DNA of 61,580 bases. Origin: Bacillota bacterium. GTDB taxonomy: Bacteria; Bacillota; Clostridia; Christensenellales; Aristaeellaceae. The notes beneath the pieces were generated by a model. The model did not search any database and was not told the DNA's origin. It was given only the letters and a program-made list of their open reading frames with translations. The stretch spans positions 1 through 61,580 of the forward strand of contig JAEZHK010000102.1 in NCBI GenBank assembly GCA_023416655.1. Direction: 5' to 3'. Made by a program: the position numbers and the translations under genes. Below, piece after piece: positions 24,694-33,244 of the stretch (its first letter is position 1; every line of letters begins with the position of its first letter).

Positions 24694-25832
24694 AGATGGG
24701 CAAAATCCGGGTGCTCGAGTTGACCGGCGGTTTTCAAAAAGGCACGAGCGGGGGCGTCGCCGCGTTCTGCTTCAACTATTTCAAGGCGATGGATAAAACA
24801 CAGTTCGCGGTGGACTTTTTGACCATCGGCTACCAGTGTTTTGATTTGTACCGCCCGGAAATCGAGGAGATGGGCGGCACGCTCTATTGCCTGAACGTCC
24901 ATCATTTCCGGGGGCTGAAGGGGAAAAAGGCGTATCTGAAGGCCTTCCGCGTTTTTTTGGCTTCCCATTCTTACGATGTGATCCACGTGAACATGGGCAG
25001 CTTTTATACGGTGCTGCTGTGCTCCGCACTTGCGAAGCTATCCGGCGGCGCAAAGGTCATCGCGCATTGCCACAGCACAATGACCTATAAAGGCATACGC
25101 GGCCTTTCGATTCGGATGTCGAAGCCTTTTTTCAATTCTGCGGCGGATTATTTTCTCGCCTGCTCGATTCCATCCGGGCGATACATGTTTCCATCCGGCA
25201 TTGTCAAGGGCGACAGGTTTCATGTAATGAACAATGCCATTTCTGTCGATCGGTTCGTATATGATCCAATTGCGCGCGCAGAAACCAGGGCGTCCCTCGG
25301 CGTCGGAGAGGATCTGCTGATCGGCCACGTAGGCCGGTTTGCCTATGCCAAAAACCATAGCTTTCTAATGGATATTTTCGCCGCGGTCCGCCTGAAGCGC
25401 CCGGATTCCAGGCTTCTTTTGGTCGGGGCGGGCGATCTGGAGGAATCCATACGGGAAAAGGCGCGGGCCCTTGGGCTCGAGGGGCGGGTCATTTTCGTCG
25501 GACTGCGCAGTGACGTGAACCGGCTCATGCAGGCGATGGACGCGTTCGTGTTTCCGTCGCATTTTGAAGGGCTTCCCTTTGTGGCGATCGAAGCTCAGGC
25601 AAGCGGTCTGCCGGTGATTGCCTCAACGGGGGTTTCTGATAACGCGAAGATTTGTAGCGAGTTTGTCCGGCTTCCCCTTGCCGATGGCCCGGAAAAATGG
25701 GCGGACGCGGTGCTCGCGGCATGCGGTCATCCGCGGGGCGATATGCGGCAAGCGGTGGCGGATGCCGGTTATGACATACGCCGGGAAGCCCAAAAGTTGG
25801 AAATTCTCTACCGTTCGTTACTCGCTTCATAG
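24690..25832 (+). CDS. Glycosyltransferase family 4
   Basis: A 380-residue GT-B fold glycosyltransferase. The N-terminal domain begins KIRVLELTGGFQKGTSGGV (acceptor-side glycine loop). The C-terminal domain carries IGHVGRFAYAKNHSFLMDIF and the nucleotide-sugar block FPSHFEGLPFVAIEAQASGLPVIAS, with the E-x7-E motif diagnostic of GT4. It is probably a cytoplasmic enzyme extending the lipid-linked sugar. It is the only clear glycosyltransferase besides the phosphoglycosyl transferase, so the repeat unit is short or more transferases lie elsewhere. Confidence 0.9.
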   Translation: MKMGKIRVLELTGGFQKGTSGGVAAFCFNYFKAMDKTQFAVDFLTIGYQCFDLYRPEIEEMGGTLYCLNVHHFRGLKGKKAYLKAFRVFLASHSYDVIHVNMGSFYTVLLCSALAKLSGGAKVIAHCHSTMTYKGIRGLSIRMSKPFFNSAADYFLACSIPSGRYMFPSGIVKGDRFHVMNNAISVDRFVYDPIARAETRASLGVGEDLLIGHVGRFAYAKNHSFLMDIFAAVRLKRPDSRLLLVGAGDLEESIREKARALGLEGRVIFVGLRSDVNRLMQAMDAFVFPSHFEGLPFVAIEAQASGLPVIASTGVSDNAKICSEFVRLPLADGPEKWADAVLAACGHPRGDMRQAVADAGYDIRREAQKLEILYRSLLAS

Positions 25833-25839
25833 GGGGATA

Positions 25840-27333
25840 ATGGAAAATATGATGAGCCGCAGATCGCTGGTCTCAACTTGCATCCTGGCGTGCCTTCTGG
25901 CTTGGGGCATCCTCTCGGTTGTTGCCGGAATTGATCCGGTGTTTATGCTTGCCCTTCAGATGTGGAACTTCGCCTTTGTCTATGCAATCGCCAATCTGAA
26001 GCGGCGAATCATGCTTGCCGCGTTTCTACTGTCCTTCTTCGTATTTCTCATGGGCGGGCACTTGACTTATGAGTATCTGGGCATGGAGATCAAGTACTAT
26101 TTGGGGGATGAGTATTACAGGCATTCCAATTTGTCCATGTTCATCAGCCTCGCTTTTTTGCTGACCGCCTATTATGTCTCCGAGCTTCATATGAACCGAA
26201 GGAACAACGAAAGCGCACCCGCGGCGGATTGGGAATACGTGAACGCGCCCGCGACCCAGGTGGCGAGGGCGGTAAGCCGGTGGCTATTTTATGGCGCCTA
26301 CCTGTTCTGGCTGTATTTGATCCTGGATAAAGCCTCCTTTGTCTCCACGGAATCCTATGTCGCCTATTACGCGGAATACGAATCCTCCGCGCCTTACGCG
26401 ATACGCGCGATCGGCGCGACGGCGCCCTATTTCCTCTATTTGTTCCTTGCCACGATGCCGTCAAAACGGGAATGCGGAATCCCGCTGTTTCTCTACCTGC
26501 TTTACGCCGGCATATCCTTGCTTACCGGCCGGAGAAGCAATCTTGTGTTTATGCTGCTGTTCGTCGCCGTATACTTCGTCATACGCGACCGCATCAAAAT
26601 TCGGCAGGAGAAATGGATCACCAAAAGACTGTTGCTCACGGTGGCGATTGCCATTCCCGCAGCCGTCATATTTCTATATAGTTACAACTTTATACGAATG
26701 AATCAGGAGATTGACGCGGGGTCGCTTCCGGAGATGTTCCTTGGCTTTTTCCAGCAGCAGGGCTTCAGCTCCAGCCTGATGAGGCTTGAAGCGTATTATG
26801 CGAACGTACTGAACAGCGACGTATACTATTCGTTCTTTGGGCTCACAAAGTGGGTGAGGACGAATTCGCTGTTCCAGGCGTTTGTGGACTTTGAATATAA
26901 CTTTTCCTATCTGCACAACAGCGTCGAATTCGCCACGCTTGGGAATTCTCTTTCCAATTCGTTGGGCTATATCGTGTTATCAAGAGCTCAATACCTGAGC
27001 GGCGTAGGTTTGGGTTCGTGCTATATTGCCGAACTGTATCATGACTTTGGTTATGCCGGGATCGCAGTCGGCAGTACGATCTATGGCGTGATGATGTGCG
27101 CCGTCAACAAGGTATGGACATTCACAAAGCCCAGCATCTGGAAGATTACCTTATGCTTTGGTCTTTTCGAGAGCTTTATCAAAGCCCCGCGCTGGAATTA
27201 TGACATCGTATTCTCTTACGCGCTGGACCTGGGCATGTGGGCAGCTTACGGAATCGTCGCGCTGGCCGTTTGGATTGGTTCCCATGACAAGATGACAAGA
27301 CGCGTTCCGACGGACCTGAACGGTAACACCTAA
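25840..27333 (+). CDS. Wzy-like oligosaccharide polymerase
   Basis: A 497-residue polytopic membrane protein with about ten to twelve hydrophobic helices, an extracellular loop near residues 260-400 (rich in Tyr, Phe and Asn) and the LTGRRSNLVFMLLF motif typical of O-antigen-polymerase-like proteins. It would join flipped repeat units outside the membrane. The ATG at 25840 follows AGGGGG by three bases and lies seven bases after the glycosyltransferase stop. Its GC content is lower than that of the flanking metabolic genes, as is common for wzy. Confidence 0.75.
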   Translation: MENMMSRRSLVSTCILACLLAWGILSVVAGIDPVFMLALQMWNFAFVYAIANLKRRIMLAAFLLSFFVFLMGGHLTYEYLGMEIKYYLGDEYYRHSNLSMFISLAFLLTAYYVSELHMNRRNNESAPAADWEYVNAPATQVARAVSRWLFYGAYLFWLYLILDKASFVSTESYVAYYAEYESSAPYAIRAIGATAPYFLYLFLATMPSKRECGIPLFLYLLYAGISLLTGRRSNLVFMLLFVAVYFVIRDRIKIRQEKWITKRLLLTVAIAIPAAVIFLYSYNFIRMNQEIDAGSLPEMFLGFFQQQGFSSSLMRLEAYYANVLNSDVYYSFFGLTKWVRTNSLFQAFVDFEYNFSYLHNSVEFATLGNSLSNSLGYIVLSRAQYLSGVGLGSCYIAELYHDFGYAGIAVGSTIYGVMMCAVNKVWTFTKPSIWKITLCFGLFESFIKAPRWNYDIVFSYALDLGMWAAYGIVALAVWIGSHDKMTRRVPTDLNGNT

Positions 27334-27370
27334 CCCTCTGCCGCGGAAACAAGCGCTGAAAGGAACCTGT

Positions 27371-28900
27371 ATGCGGGCGAAGAGAACCGTTTATAACACC
27401 GCTTCTGCGCTGTTGCTGCAGGCTGTGACGATATTGTGCGCGTTCATTCTTCCGAGGTTTATCCTGACGAGCTACGGATCGAATTATAACGGGATTACAG
27501 CCTCCATCACCCAGTTTATCAGCTGCATTGCCCTGTTCCGCGCGGGGGTCGGCGGGGTAACGCGCGCTTCTTTATACGCGCCTTTGGCGCGGGGCGACAT
27601 CCAATCGGTCAGCCAGATTGTCCGGGCAACAGAAATGCACATGAGAAAGATTACATTGTTTTTTGCCTGCGGGATCGTCGTCTTCGCATCGGTGTATCCG
27701 CTTCTGGTAAGGAATGAATTTGACTGGTGGTTTGCGTTTTCCTTGGTTCTGATCATGAGCATCGGGACCATGGTGCAGCACTCCATCGGAATCACTTATC
27801 AGATGCTGCTGCAGGCGGACCAGCGGCAATACGTCACTTCTTCTTTTATCGCGGTGACGACGGCGCTCAATACGCTTGTGGCGGTTCTGATCATAAAGGG
27901 CGGATATGGGATCCACCTCGTTAAATCCGGAAACGCGCTGGTCTATTTTGTAAGCGCATTGTCACTCTATTACTATACAAGAAGGAAATATCGCATTGAC
28001 CCGGGCGCGAGCCCCAACAATGTCGCGATCAGGCAGCGATGGGACGCGTTCTGGCATCAGATCGCCTGGTTTATCACCAACAATACGGACGTGATGGTCA
28101 TTACGATTTTCTGCAACATCAAGGAAGTGTCCGTCTATACAATCTATCGCATGGTGGTGGCCGCGATCCAGGCAATGGTGACGGCATTTTCCGAAGGGGT
28201 GGACGCCGCCTTCGGGAACATGATGGCAAAAGGCGAAAACGCGCACCTTATCAAGATCTTCAAGGCGCACGAGCTGTTTGTCCACATTCTGGCCACCGTT
28301 TTGTTCTGCACTTCGGCGGTGCTGATCGTTCCGTTTGTCGGGCTTTATACAAAGGGCGTGACGGACGCGGATTATCTCCGGCCGGCGTTCGGGTATTGCC
28401 TGACGGCCGGATTTTTCATTTACTGCATACGCATCCCCTATAAGCTAATCGTTGATGCGGCGGGGCATTTCAAACAGACGAAAAACGGCGCGATGATCGA
28501 ATCCGCGATCAATATCGCGGTATCGGTCCTGCTGGTTGTAAAATTGGGCATTTTGGGCGTCGCCATCGGGTCGATTTCCGCGATGCTGTTCCGAACCATC
28601 CAGTATGGAATCTACGTGTCGAAAAATCTGGTGAAGCGGCCGCCGGGAGAACTCATCAAGCGATTCACGCTGACCGCCGTATGCGCAATGATCGTTCCTG
28701 TTGTCTTGAGCAGAATTCCGACGGTTGGGATACGCTCCTATTCATCGTTTCTGCTCTATGGCGGGATTGAGTTTTTGCTCGCCTGCGTGATCACGATAGG
28801 GATGAACCTGGTTTTTTATCATTCCGAGCTGTCCTTTATTTCGAGCAGGTTGTTCCGGATGCTGAGGAAAGCACGGAATCTGCCTTTATCGAAGGCATAG
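27371..28900 (+). CDS. Wzx-like oligosaccharide flippase
   Basis: A 509-residue MATE/MOP-superfamily flippase with about twelve to fourteen membrane helices, starting MRAKRTVYNTASALLLQAVT and containing SLYAPLARGD near the end of the first helix pair. It would move undecaprenyl-linked repeat units across the membrane. The last dozen residues (LRKARNLPLSKA) run into sequence that in another frame encodes a LacI-type receptor fragment (28873-29040). The native C-terminus may therefore have been replaced at a recombination joint. It is the final gene of the glycan operon. Confidence 0.85.
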   Translation: MRAKRTVYNTASALLLQAVTILCAFILPRFILTSYGSNYNGITASITQFISCIALFRAGVGGVTRASLYAPLARGDIQSVSQIVRATEMHMRKITLFFACGIVVFASVYPLLVRNEFDWWFAFSLVLIMSIGTMVQHSIGITYQMLLQADQRQYVTSSFIAVTTALNTLVAVLIIKGGYGIHLVKSGNALVYFVSALSLYYYTRRKYRIDPGASPNNVAIRQRWDAFWHQIAWFITNNTDVMVITIFCNIKEVSVYTIYRMVVAAIQAMVTAFSEGVDAAFGNMMAKGENAHLIKIFKAHELFVHILATVLFCTSAVLIVPFVGLYTKGVTDADYLRPAFGYCLTAGFFIYCIRIPYKLIVDAAGHFKQTKNGAMIESAINIAVSVLLVVKLGILGVAIGSISAMLFRTIQYGIYVSKNLVKRPPGELIKRFTLTAVCAMIVPVVLSRIPTVGIRSYSSFLLYGGIEFLLACVITIGMNLVFYHSELSFISSRLFRMLRKARNLPLSKA

Positions 28901-29040
28901 CCTCCTATGGCGACTCCACCCCCAGCGCCGAACCCGCGCTGAGTTATCTTCTCGGCCAAAAAGCCACCGCGATCTTCTCGTTCAACGACGAAATGGCCTT
29001 CGCGATCTACCAGAGCGCGCGGCAGTACCGCCCCGCTCAC
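28873..29040 (+). pseudogene. LacI-family regulator fragment
   Basis: A 56-codon open segment with no start or stop of its own reads ESAFIEGIASYGDST, LSYLLGQKATAIFSFNDEM and AFAIYQSARQYRP. This matches the effector-domain region of LacI/PurR repressors (the FSFNDEMAFAIYQ block). The DNA-binding domain and the remainder are missing. It overlaps the last codons of the flippase gene in a different frame and ends where the AraC fragment on the other strand ends. Confidence 0.75.
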
Positions 29041-29256
29041 GGCTTTTTCTTCAAGCAGCGCTCCCGGTACTCTTTCGGGGTTTCACCGAAGAACTTCCTA
29101 AACGCACCGCGAAGTGCTTTGAGGATACAAACCCCACCTGCCTGGCCACGTCGTACATTCTGGCGCCGGGGCTCATCTGAAGCTTGACGACGGCGTTCTC
29201 CATGCGGATGCGCATCAGGTACTTGGAGTATGATTCGCCCATTTCCCTGTGGCCGC
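29037..29256 (-). pseudogene. Frameshifted AraC-family C-terminal fragment
   Basis: On the minus strand GESYSKYLMRIRMENAVVKL and YDVARQVGFVSSKHF are the HTH part of an AraC/YesN regulator. The ending FRKFFGETPKEYRERCLKKK is in another frame, so a single-base shift lies near 29115-29130. Only the last 70 or so codons of the family are present. The fragment begins right at the kdpE stop codon with no spacer. Confidence 0.75.
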
Positions 29257-29958
29257 CTAAATGCTCTCGGCCATGCGATATCCGACCCCAACCTCCGTGA
29301 GGATGTACTGAGGCGCGCCAGGGTTTATTTCGATTTTCCTTCGAATGTTCGCCATATTGACGCGCAGCGTGTGGCTCTCGTCGGTGTAATTCCCCCAGAC
29401 CTCCCGGATGAGAAAATCGTTGGTCAGCACCTTGCCCGCGTTTTTCGAGAGCAGGAAGAGAATCTTGTATTCGATCGGCGTCACATGGATTCTCTGCCCG
29501 TTCACGGCCACCGACCGCTTGTCATAGTCAATCTCCAATGGTCCGACGACCATTTTGTCCAGTGGGGAGGAAGCGCTGTTTGGCGAAGCGGAACTGTGCC
29601 TGAGCGCGGTCCGGATGCGCGCCAGCAGTTCCTTTGTGCCAAAGGGCTTCACGATATAATCGTCCGCGCCCTGGTCGAGCGCTTCCACCTTCTCATGCTC
29701 GTGCCCTCGCGCCGACACGACGACGATGGGCGTCTTCGTCCAGGAGCGGAGTTTTGCAAGCACTTCCATGCCGTCGATGTCCGGAAGGCCAAGATCCAGC
29801 AGCACGACGTCCGGCGTATGGGAAGCGGCCAGCGTCAATCCCTCCCGGCCCGTTGCCGCCTTGACGACCCGGTAGTCGTTCGACGACAGCACCGCCGAGA
29901 TGAAGTTCAGGATGGTCTCCTCGTCCTCAATGATCAATACCAGCGGTTTCACTTCCAC
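29257..29958 (-). CDS. kdpE: Potassium-response regulator KdpE
   Basis: A 233-residue OmpR/PhoB-type response regulator. The receiver domain starts PLVLIIEDEETILNFI, with phospho-acceptor D55 in VVLLDLGLPDIDGME and the conserved lysine in YIVKPFGTKELLARI. The C-terminal winged helix ends DESHTLRVNMANIRRKIE and GVGYRMAES. It is phosphorylated by KdpD and activates kdpFABC under potassium limitation or turgor stress. Its start overlaps the end of kdpD by ten bases. Confidence 0.95.
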   Translation of the reverse strand: MEVKPLVLIIEDEETILNFISAVLSSNDYRVVKAATGREGLTLAASHTPDVVLLDLGLPDIDGMEVLAKLRSWTKTPIVVVSARGHEHEKVEALDQGADDYIVKPFGTKELLARIRTALRHSSASPNSASSPLDKMVVGPLEIDYDKRSVAVNGQRIHVTPIEYKILFLLSKNAGKVLTNDFLIREVWGNYTDESHTLRVNMANIRRKIEINPGAPQYILTEVGVGYRMAESI

Positions 29959-32645
29959 GCCGAACCACCGCCTTCAATCGGGAGGGCAAACCGGAAGGCC
30001 GCCCCGCCGTTCTCTCTGTTCTCCGCCGTCATCGTTCCGCCGTGCGCCCGAACGATGGTGTCGCAGATGGCAAGGCCGATGCCCATGCCGCGCGAAGCGT
30101 CCGGACTTTTGCTCTCCCCCATCGAGGTACGCCCCTTGAAAAGCCATGGCAGCTCCTCGTCGGGGATGCCTTTGCCCCGGTCCAGCACCTCAAACAGCGC
30201 GCGATCGCCCTCTTTTTTCAGGTTGACCTCGACGGGCGCGTCGGCTGGCGAGTACTTGATGGCGTTCTCCAGGAGGTTGATGAGCACCTGCACGATCAGC
30301 GTTCCGTCCATGGACGCCTCCAGCAGTTCCTCCGGCACGTTCACAAGGATCCTGCGTTCGGGGAATCGGTGCTGAATCCGGCTCGCCGCTTCGGCGACGA
30401 TCTCCTCCGCGGCTTCCGGCGTCTTCACGACCTTTGAGGCGCTCTCGTTGATCCTGGTCACGGAGAGCAGGTTCTCCACAACGCGGATCAGCCATTGGGA
30501 TTCCTCCTGGATATCGGTCAGCAGTTTGTCCCGCGTCGCGCCGTCAAAGTTCGCGCCGCTCTCGCGAAGCGCCGAACTTGCGCCCAGGATGCCCGCCAAA
30601 GGCGTCCTGAGGTCGTGGGAGATGGCACGGAGCAATGTTGCGCGCATGCGTTCGCGCTCCGACTCCACCTGCGTGGCGCGCTGTTCGTCAGAAAGCCTCT
30701 GGCGCTCGAGCGACATCGCCGCCTGGGATGCGATCATGCGCAGAAACAGCCGGGTATTGTGGTCCAGCTCCCCTTTTGCGCAGGAAATGCCCCATACGGC
30801 CAGCACGCGCCCCTGTGAGATCACCGGCATGTAGAACCCGCCCGCGCCCATCAGCGTGTCCGTACCGGAGCCGGCGCGTTTTTGGTTGAGGAAAACCCAG
30901 TGGGCGACCGCTTTTTCATCCTCGCTCTTCAAAAACGCCCCGTTATCTTCCGCGGCTTCGAAAAGGCTCCCGCTGCCGCCCAGCCCGGGATCCTCGGTGT
31001 AGAACACCATGGAACGCCCGATCAGCTTGACGATGTAGTCGCCTAGCAGCGAAACGATGGCTTCGGTCCCGCGGGTCGCGAGCAGCTTCTTGTTGATCTC
31101 ATACAGCACGTCGGTTCGGCGTTCGCGCTCTACGGAGCGCCGCGCCTGCTTTTTGATCCGGCCGGTCATGGCGCTGGTGATCAGCGCCACCAGCAGCATG
31201 ATCAGGAAGGTGACCGGATAGCCGGGCTGGATCGCGTTGAACGTGAAGTACGGCTCGGTGAAGAAGAAGTTGAACGCCAACACGCAGAGAACGGATGCCG
31301 CGATGCCGTAGCCATACCCGTTGGTCATGCGGGAAACCGCGAGCACGGACAGAAGATAGACCATGATGATGTTCTGATCCCCGATATCGACCGCCCGAAG
31401 CCCGTAACACAGGGCGGTTGCCGCCGCGGTCATGCCCAGGGTGATCAGCGCGTCCGCCCAGGAGAAGCGGAAGCCCGCTTCCCTTGCCCTGTGCGGGTTG
31501 CGATAATCGCGCCGGGAAGTGCGCGCCGGAATGATATGCACCTCGATGCCGGGCAGAAGGCTGATCAGCTTGTCCTCCAGGTCCATCTCGAACAGGTTTT
31601 TCAGCGTCTTCCTGTTGCGGCTCTTGCCGATGACGATGTTGGTGATGCCGGACATCTTCGCGTATTCCGAGACGACGGCCGCCACGTCATGCCCGGTCAG
31701 CGTGACCACCTGACCGCCCAGCTTTTCCGCCAGGTCCATGTTGGCCCGGATATTCTTTTTCTGTTCGGCCGTCAGGGAATCGCTGTCGATGCGCTCGACA
31801 TACACCACTTCCCAATGCGCGTGAAACGCCTCGGCCGCGCGCGCCGTCCAGCGGATGCACTTCTCGGAGGAAGGCGACGGGCCGATGCAGGCCAGAAGTT
31901 TTGTGCTGGCCATCTTCTCCGTCGTCTTGCGCTCGTGCTGGTTTTCGTTTGAGATTCGGTCCGCGATCTTGCGCAGCGCGACCTCCCTGAGAAGCTTCAG
32001 GTTCTCCCGCGTGAAAAAGTTGCGCATCGCGGTCTCGGCGCGCTCGGGCCGGTAGATCTTGCCCTCTTCAAAACGGCGCAGCAGTTCATCCGGCTCGATG
32101 TCGATGAGCCGGACCTTGTCGGCGCTGTCAAAGAGCGAGTCCGGCACCGTTTCCTGCACCTTGACCCTTGTAATATCCTCCACGATGTCGTTGAGGCTCT
32201 CCAGGTGCTGGACGTTGACGGTGGTGTACACGTCGATCCCGGCGGCGAGCAGCTCCTCCACGTCCTGATAGCGCTTGCGGTTGCGTACGCCGGAGGCGTT
32301 GGTGTGGGCGAGCTCGTCGACCAGAATCAGTTCGGGCTTTCGCCGGATCGCGGCGTCCAGGTCGAATTCCCGGAGTTCGATGTTCCGGTAGGGGACGGCC
32401 CTGGGCGCGAGGGACGGGAGGCCTTCGAGCAGTTTCATGGTCTCCGGGCGCGTGTGCGGCTCGATGTAGCCGACCAGCACGTCCACGCCGGAGCGCATCT
32501 GCTCCGCCGCGTCGTCCAGCATGGCGTACGTCTTGCCAACGCCCGCGGCATAGCCAAAATAGATTTTGAGCCTGCCCGCCTTTTCCTGTCGGCTCTGAAT
32601 GTCCTCGAGGATCGCATCGGGATCGGGGCGTCCGTCGGATTTCAC
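29949..32645 (-). CDS. kdpD: Potassium sensor histidine kinase KdpD
   Basis: A full-length 898-residue sensor kinase. The order is KdpD N-terminal domain with Walker A GYAAGVGKT (residues 31-39) and VDELAHTNASG, a universal-stress domain (about 245-370), four close membrane helices of the DUF4118 type (about 395-500), a GAF-like region, the HisKA box AISHDLRTPLAGILG and a HATPase domain ending with GRTSMGESKSPDASRGMGIGL. The N-terminal domain in Firmicutes can bind cyclic di-AMP. It follows kdpC by 31 bases. Confidence 0.95.
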   Translation of the reverse strand: MKSDGRPDPDAILEDIQSRQEKAGRLKIYFGYAAGVGKTYAMLDDAAEQMRSGVDVLVGYIEPHTRPETMKLLEGLPSLAPRAVPYRNIELREFDLDAAIRRKPELILVDELAHTNASGVRNRKRYQDVEELLAAGIDVYTTVNVQHLESLNDIVEDITRVKVQETVPDSLFDSADKVRLIDIEPDELLRRFEEGKIYRPERAETAMRNFFTRENLKLLREVALRKIADRISNENQHERKTTEKMASTKLLACIGPSPSSEKCIRWTARAAEAFHAHWEVVYVERIDSDSLTAEQKKNIRANMDLAEKLGGQVVTLTGHDVAAVVSEYAKMSGITNIVIGKSRNRKTLKNLFEMDLEDKLISLLPGIEVHIIPARTSRRDYRNPHRAREAGFRFSWADALITLGMTAAATALCYGLRAVDIGDQNIIMVYLLSVLAVSRMTNGYGYGIAASVLCVLAFNFFFTEPYFTFNAIQPGYPVTFLIMLLVALITSAMTGRIKKQARRSVERERRTDVLYEINKKLLATRGTEAIVSLLGDYIVKLIGRSMVFYTEDPGLGGSGSLFEAAEDNGAFLKSEDEKAVAHWVFLNQKRAGSGTDTLMGAGGFYMPVISQGRVLAVWGISCAKGELDHNTRLFLRMIASQAAMSLERQRLSDEQRATQVESERERMRATLLRAISHDLRTPLAGILGASSALRESGANFDGATRDKLLTDIQEESQWLIRVVENLLSVTRINESASKVVKTPEAAEEIVAEAASRIQHRFPERRILVNVPEELLEASMDGTLIVQVLINLLENAIKYSPADAPVEVNLKKEGDRALFEVLDRGKGIPDEELPWLFKGRTSMGESKSPDASRGMGIGLAICDTIVRAHGGTMTAENRENGGAAFRFALPIEGGGSAWK

Positions 32646-32676
32646 ATTGATCCCTCCCGCCTGATTATACCCGGAA

Positions 32677-33243
32677 TCAGATCAGGCCGTCCAGCGCAAG
32701 GTTTACTTTGAGAACGTTGACCGTGGGCTCCCCCAGAAACCCCAGAAGCCGACCGGTCGTGAACCGCCCGATGACCTTCTGCACATCCTCTTGCGGAATT
32801 CCCCTCGCGTTTGCGATGCGGCGCGCCTGGAATTCGACGGCTTGGGGCGAGATGTTCGGGTCGACGCCGCTGCCCGAGGCGGTCACCAGATCCATCGGGA
32901 TGTCCGCCGTGTTGCCGGGGTCGAAAGCGCGCCACCAGGCGATGCGCTCCTCCACGAGCTTTCGCTGCTCCCCGCTCACCGGGGACAGGTTGGTGACGCC
33001 CATCGGACGCCCGATCAGGTACTCGGGCTTCGAAAACTGCTGGGCGATCAGGGCCGAGCCGTAATCCGCGATGGTCCCGTCTTTCAGGGTCACTTGAATC
33101 ACGCTGCCGTTGGCCTGGTGCGGGAACCACCATTGGGCGACGCCGGTGACGACCGCCGGATAGAGAACGCCGCAGAGCACTGTCATGAGGCCGAAATAGA
33201 TCAACGCCGGTTTCCATGTTTTCAGCATTTTCATTGTGAACAC
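32677..33243 (-). CDS. kdpC: Potassium-transporting ATPase subunit C
   Basis: A 188-residue KdpC with one N-terminal membrane helix (LIYFGLMTVLCGVLYPAVVTG) and the family signatures GSALIAQQFSKPEYLIGRP, DLVTASGSGVDPNISP and GRFLG-like TTGRLLGFLGEP. It stabilises the KdpFABC complex and supports ATP binding by KdpB. It starts one base after the kdpB stop, as in an intact kdp operon. Confidence 0.95.
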   Translation of the reverse strand: MFTMKMLKTWKPALIYFGLMTVLCGVLYPAVVTGVAQWWFPHQANGSVIQVTLKDGTIADYGSALIAQQFSKPEYLIGRPMGVTNLSPVSGEQRKLVEERIAWWRAFDPGNTADIPMDLVTASGSGVDPNISPQAVEFQARRIANARGIPQEDVQKVIGRFTTGRLLGFLGEPTVNVLKVNLALDGLI

Positions 33244-33244
33244 C

